From: Rhynchopus euleeides
Lineage: Eukaryota; Euglenozoa; Diplonemea; Diplonemida; Diplonemidae
Direction: 5' to 3'
Length of the DNA: 64,000 nucleotides
Assembly (NCBI GenBank): GCA_963210315.1
Contig: OY723267.1
Coordinates: 1,178,001 to 1,242,000, forward strand
The notes below the pieces were generated by a model, which saw only the letters and a program-made list of their open reading frames with translations, was not told the origin of the DNA and made no database searches. The position numbers and the translations under genes are program-made. Below are positions 61,684 to 64,000 of this stretch, in pieces (positions within the stretch are counted from its first letter, which is position 1; every line of letters starts with the position of its first letter).

Positions 61684-62745
61684 CTATTTATGCTCGAGAT
61701 CCTGCGCACCCCCCTGCAGCTCGACCGCCATCTTCGAGGCATAGTATGCCGCAAGCACACTGGCACGCGCCTCCGCCTCCCGCGCAACCTCGCCATCGGA
61801 AGCCGATGAAAGCTCGCTGGTGTCACTGTCCTCCTCACCCTCCTCGTCATCCCCGGAGTCACTCTCCCCTCTGCACCGCTCGTCCGACTCGATGTAAAAC
61901 TTGGCCACAAGCGCCTCCTCCTGCAGGTCTCTGAAGGAACGGCCTTCGCTCAGCGCAACAGCGATACGCCTCTCACGCTCCTCAAGGTAGAAGAGAGACG
62001 TCACATGCGCGTCACCGAGGAGGGTGTCGGCATGGCGTTTGTTATACTTCTCCGCATGCCACGTCTTGGCGAGGTGGACCCGCGACATGGCGTGGTCGAA
62101 CGCAGAGGTGGGGAAGCGCGCAACAGCAGGGGCGCGTCTCGGAGGCGCGCTGATTGCCTGCGTTGCATGGGGGATGGACAGCACAGCCTCCGAAGGAGGT
62201 GTGGTGGTGGAGCACGACAGCGGGGATGCGACGTCCTTCCCCTCAGGGAGGCTCTTGGGGGGCGCTGCGCCCTGGCTGCTTGCGCCGGGTGTGGATTCGG
62301 CACACACAGAGGGCTCATCCTGCACGTCCTCTATACCCCGCATGTCGAAGGCGACACGCTTTTTATACACCAACCCGACACGGCCTGTGCGGTAGGGCTT
62401 TCCAGCGACAGTTGCTTGTTGGCGCTGAGCCTGTGCGGCGTTCGGCGCTGGAGGTGAGGTGCACTGCGGCACCGGCACCTGCGACACGGCAGGCGACTGG
62501 AGGAGGGAGACGAACCGCGCATCCAGATCGGTCTGCGGTGTGGGGTACTCCGTCGACAGCGCGGCGGGGGACGCATCGGCCCGCCCGATGGGCGACACGT
62601 TGGGGAGGTGTGACGCGAGCGACTCGGTCCCGTCCAGGGGGCTTGCCCTGGCGGCGTCATACACACATGGTCCTGCCTCGGGGGACAGCTGCGGGGGAGG
62701 GGGTGCAGCCTCTGCACCGCCCCCAGTGCTCTGACCCTGGCCCAT
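61684..62745 (-). CDS. Candidate N-myristoylated acidic protein, function unknown
   Basis: The 353-aa reading starts MGQGQSTGGG, which fits the N-myristoylation rule (Gly2, Ser6), so it may be membrane-attached. Residues 10-120 are disordered, Pro/Ala/Ser-rich. A middle segment has a short conserved-looking block around YRTGRVGLVYKKRVAFDMRG (about 117-137). A helical region at about 215-290 (HAMSRVHLAKTWHAEKYNKR, LFYLEERERRIAVALSEGRS) is followed by an acidic Glu/Asp/Ser tract (about 293-325) and a short C-terminal helix. No enzymatic motif is recognised. The helical block may be a partner-binding region. It is the second protein in this window with a myristoylation-type N-terminus. Confidence 0.6.
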   Translation of the reverse strand: MGQGQSTGGGAEAAPPPPQLSPEAGPCVYDAARASPLDGTESLASHLPNVSPIGRADASPAALSTEYPTPQTDLDARFVSLLQSPAVSQVPVPQCTSPPAPNAAQAQRQQATVAGKPYRTGRVGLVYKKRVAFDMRGIEDVQDEPSVCAESTPGASSQGAAPPKSLPEGKDVASPLSCSTTTPPSEAVLSIPHATQAISAPPRRAPAVARFPTSAFDHAMSRVHLAKTWHAEKYNKRHADTLLGDAHVTSLFYLEERERRIAVALSEGRSFRDLQEEALVAKFYIESDERCRGESDSGDDEEGEEDSDTSELSSASDGEVAREAEARASVLAAYYASKMAVELQGGAQDLEHK

Positions 62746-64000
62746 CCCAGCCAGGCCTGTGGGTTGGTGGTTGTGGTGGGTGCGGTGGAGATGTGTGTGT
62801 GTGTGTCAGAAATGTCTGAAAAATGCATTGTGGCGCTGCTCTCTTCTTCCTCATCGGCGAGCATTGACCACTGCCACCCAACGCGGAGAGGGAAGCAGAG
62901 GGAGGGGGGGCAAGGGAGGGATGGGTGTGGGGGGGATGCGCGCTGCCAACTTCGGGGAAGCCTTTTGGCCCATTTTTTTGTTTGTTTTGTTGTGTTTTTT
63001 TTGGGGTGGGGGGGCGGGGGGGAATGGGGGGAGAGGAGCATTCTTCTGATGTTCGGCGTGCTTTACCCCTTCCCCCCTCCCGCCCCTGCCACCCCACACC
63101 GCAGACCCACACACACACACACACACGGATCCCCCCCCCCCGCATGTTGCTGTGTTCGGAGAGAGAAGTCAACTCTGCACATGTTGTCTGCACCAGAGCC
63201 TTGCCAATAGGTACCCTTCCGAGGACTGTGATACTCTAGATTTTATAAAATTGATCTGGTGCGGTGCAGGTCCCTTCTCTGTTCTCCATGATTCCCCCCC
63301 CACCCCTTGTGGCTGCTGCTGCTGATGCTGATGCCGCTGCTGTGGGGGAGGAGAGGATGTTGAATATGTTCTATCCCCAGGGGGTTTTTCGGACTCGCGC
63401 ACCACCTCTCCCGACTCACGCTTCTCTCTACATCAATGTAGGGAAAAATTCTGCATTTTTTGACCCCCCCCCCCTCTCATAATCAGCTTTTTTGAAAGCC
63501 ATAGTTTCGAAAGCCAATAAAACCCCCTCCCCAAAACCCAGCGGACACATGCCTTCCTCTCCTCCCACCCCAAGGCAACCGCTGGTCTCTGGTTCTTTCA
63601 ATATACCCTCTCCCCCCCCCCTCTCTCTCTCAATGATCACTGATTTTTTTCATTGGATTATGAACGAAGAAAACTTGCCTCAGACCTTGGACAGTGGGCA
63701 GTGCTTAGCAGAAGAGAAGAAAATTGGAGAAGGGTGGGCGGTGGTGGCGTGTGTGTGTGCAGGGGGAGAGGGGGTGGATGGGTAGGGGGGTAGGGAATGG
63801 GGGGTGTGATGATGTTTCGAAAGAAATTGGGGGTGTGGGGTGGGGGGGGAGGAGAGCAGAGGTAAAGTAAAAAAAATATCCACGGACGAAATATTTCTTC
63901 TGCCAGAAAAAGGGGGTCGGGGGTGATAAGGCAAAATCAACGAGAGATTGTGGAGATTTGGAGAGGGGAATGGGGAGGCAACGGGAAAAACACACACACG
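62746..64000. other. Intergenic, low-complexity; no gene recognised
   Basis: Contains a (CA)n microsatellite (about 63107-63126), T-, G- and C-runs, and a GCTGCTGCTGATGCTGATGC tract near 63312. Frames near the right edge are purine/pyrimidine-rich on both strands and unconvincing. A gene starting beyond the edge cannot be excluded. Confidence 0.5.

Overview
This 64-kb window is nuclear DNA from a GC-rich eukaryote, most likely a free-living protist or alga. Three genes have short GT-AG introns that keep frame exactly (methionine synthase, a galactokinase-family kinase and an unknown 772-aa protein). Exons are very GC-rich, and intergenic DNA is full of G/C homopolymers and transposons. The gene set (B12-dependent methionine synthase, a six-TM protein with a degenerate class III cyclase domain, an OSCA/CSC1 channel, candidate myristoylated proteins) would suit a chromerid- or dinoflagellate-like alveolate, but that placement is inference. 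All eleven apparent host genes lie on the minus strand. The only clear plus-strand genes belong to two transposons.

Layout. At 1-2.3 kb are a 5' fragment of a candidate myristoylated, PDZ-like protein and a coiled-coil protein. At 2.4-11.4 kb is a nest of DNA transposons: a roughly 7-kb terminal-inverted-repeat element (4436-11387) sits in a G-run; its left end was hit by a TA-target element with 240-bp arms (2456-3983), and that junction by a 444-bp hAT MITE (3989-4432). Inside the 7-kb element are a piggyBac-like element with TTAA ends (6149-7737) and a 5'-truncated OTU-protease/zinc-finger gene (10123-11205). At 15.3-19.5 kb is methionine synthase in three exons.

At 22.1-27.0 kb is an apparently complete DIRS-order (tyrosine recombinase) retrotransposon with split direct repeats, a PHD-like/coiled-coil ORF1, and overlapping recombinase and RT-RNase H frames. 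At 28.3-32.3 kb are the cyclase-like membrane protein and a basic IQ-like helical protein. At 33.1-36.9 kb is a complete autonomous-looking hAT transposon with a perfect 8-bp target duplication; its transposase has an extra N-terminal domain that may be a cysteine protease, followed by a BED-like finger.

At 37.7-46.9 kb are a tentative GNAT-like protein, a polyQ coiled-coil protein with three NTAI repeats, a two-exon 772-aa protein (possible ICE2/NARG2 relative) and the sugar kinase. At 49.5-51.3 kb are a TIR element filled with a 10-bp minisatellite, and a tandem array related to sequence inside the hAT element. At 52.1-56.1 kb is an intact-looking LINE (endonuclease-RT-RNase H). At 57.7-62.7 kb are a CSC1/OSCA channel and a candidate myristoylated acidic protein. 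The remainder is low-complexity intergenic DNA.
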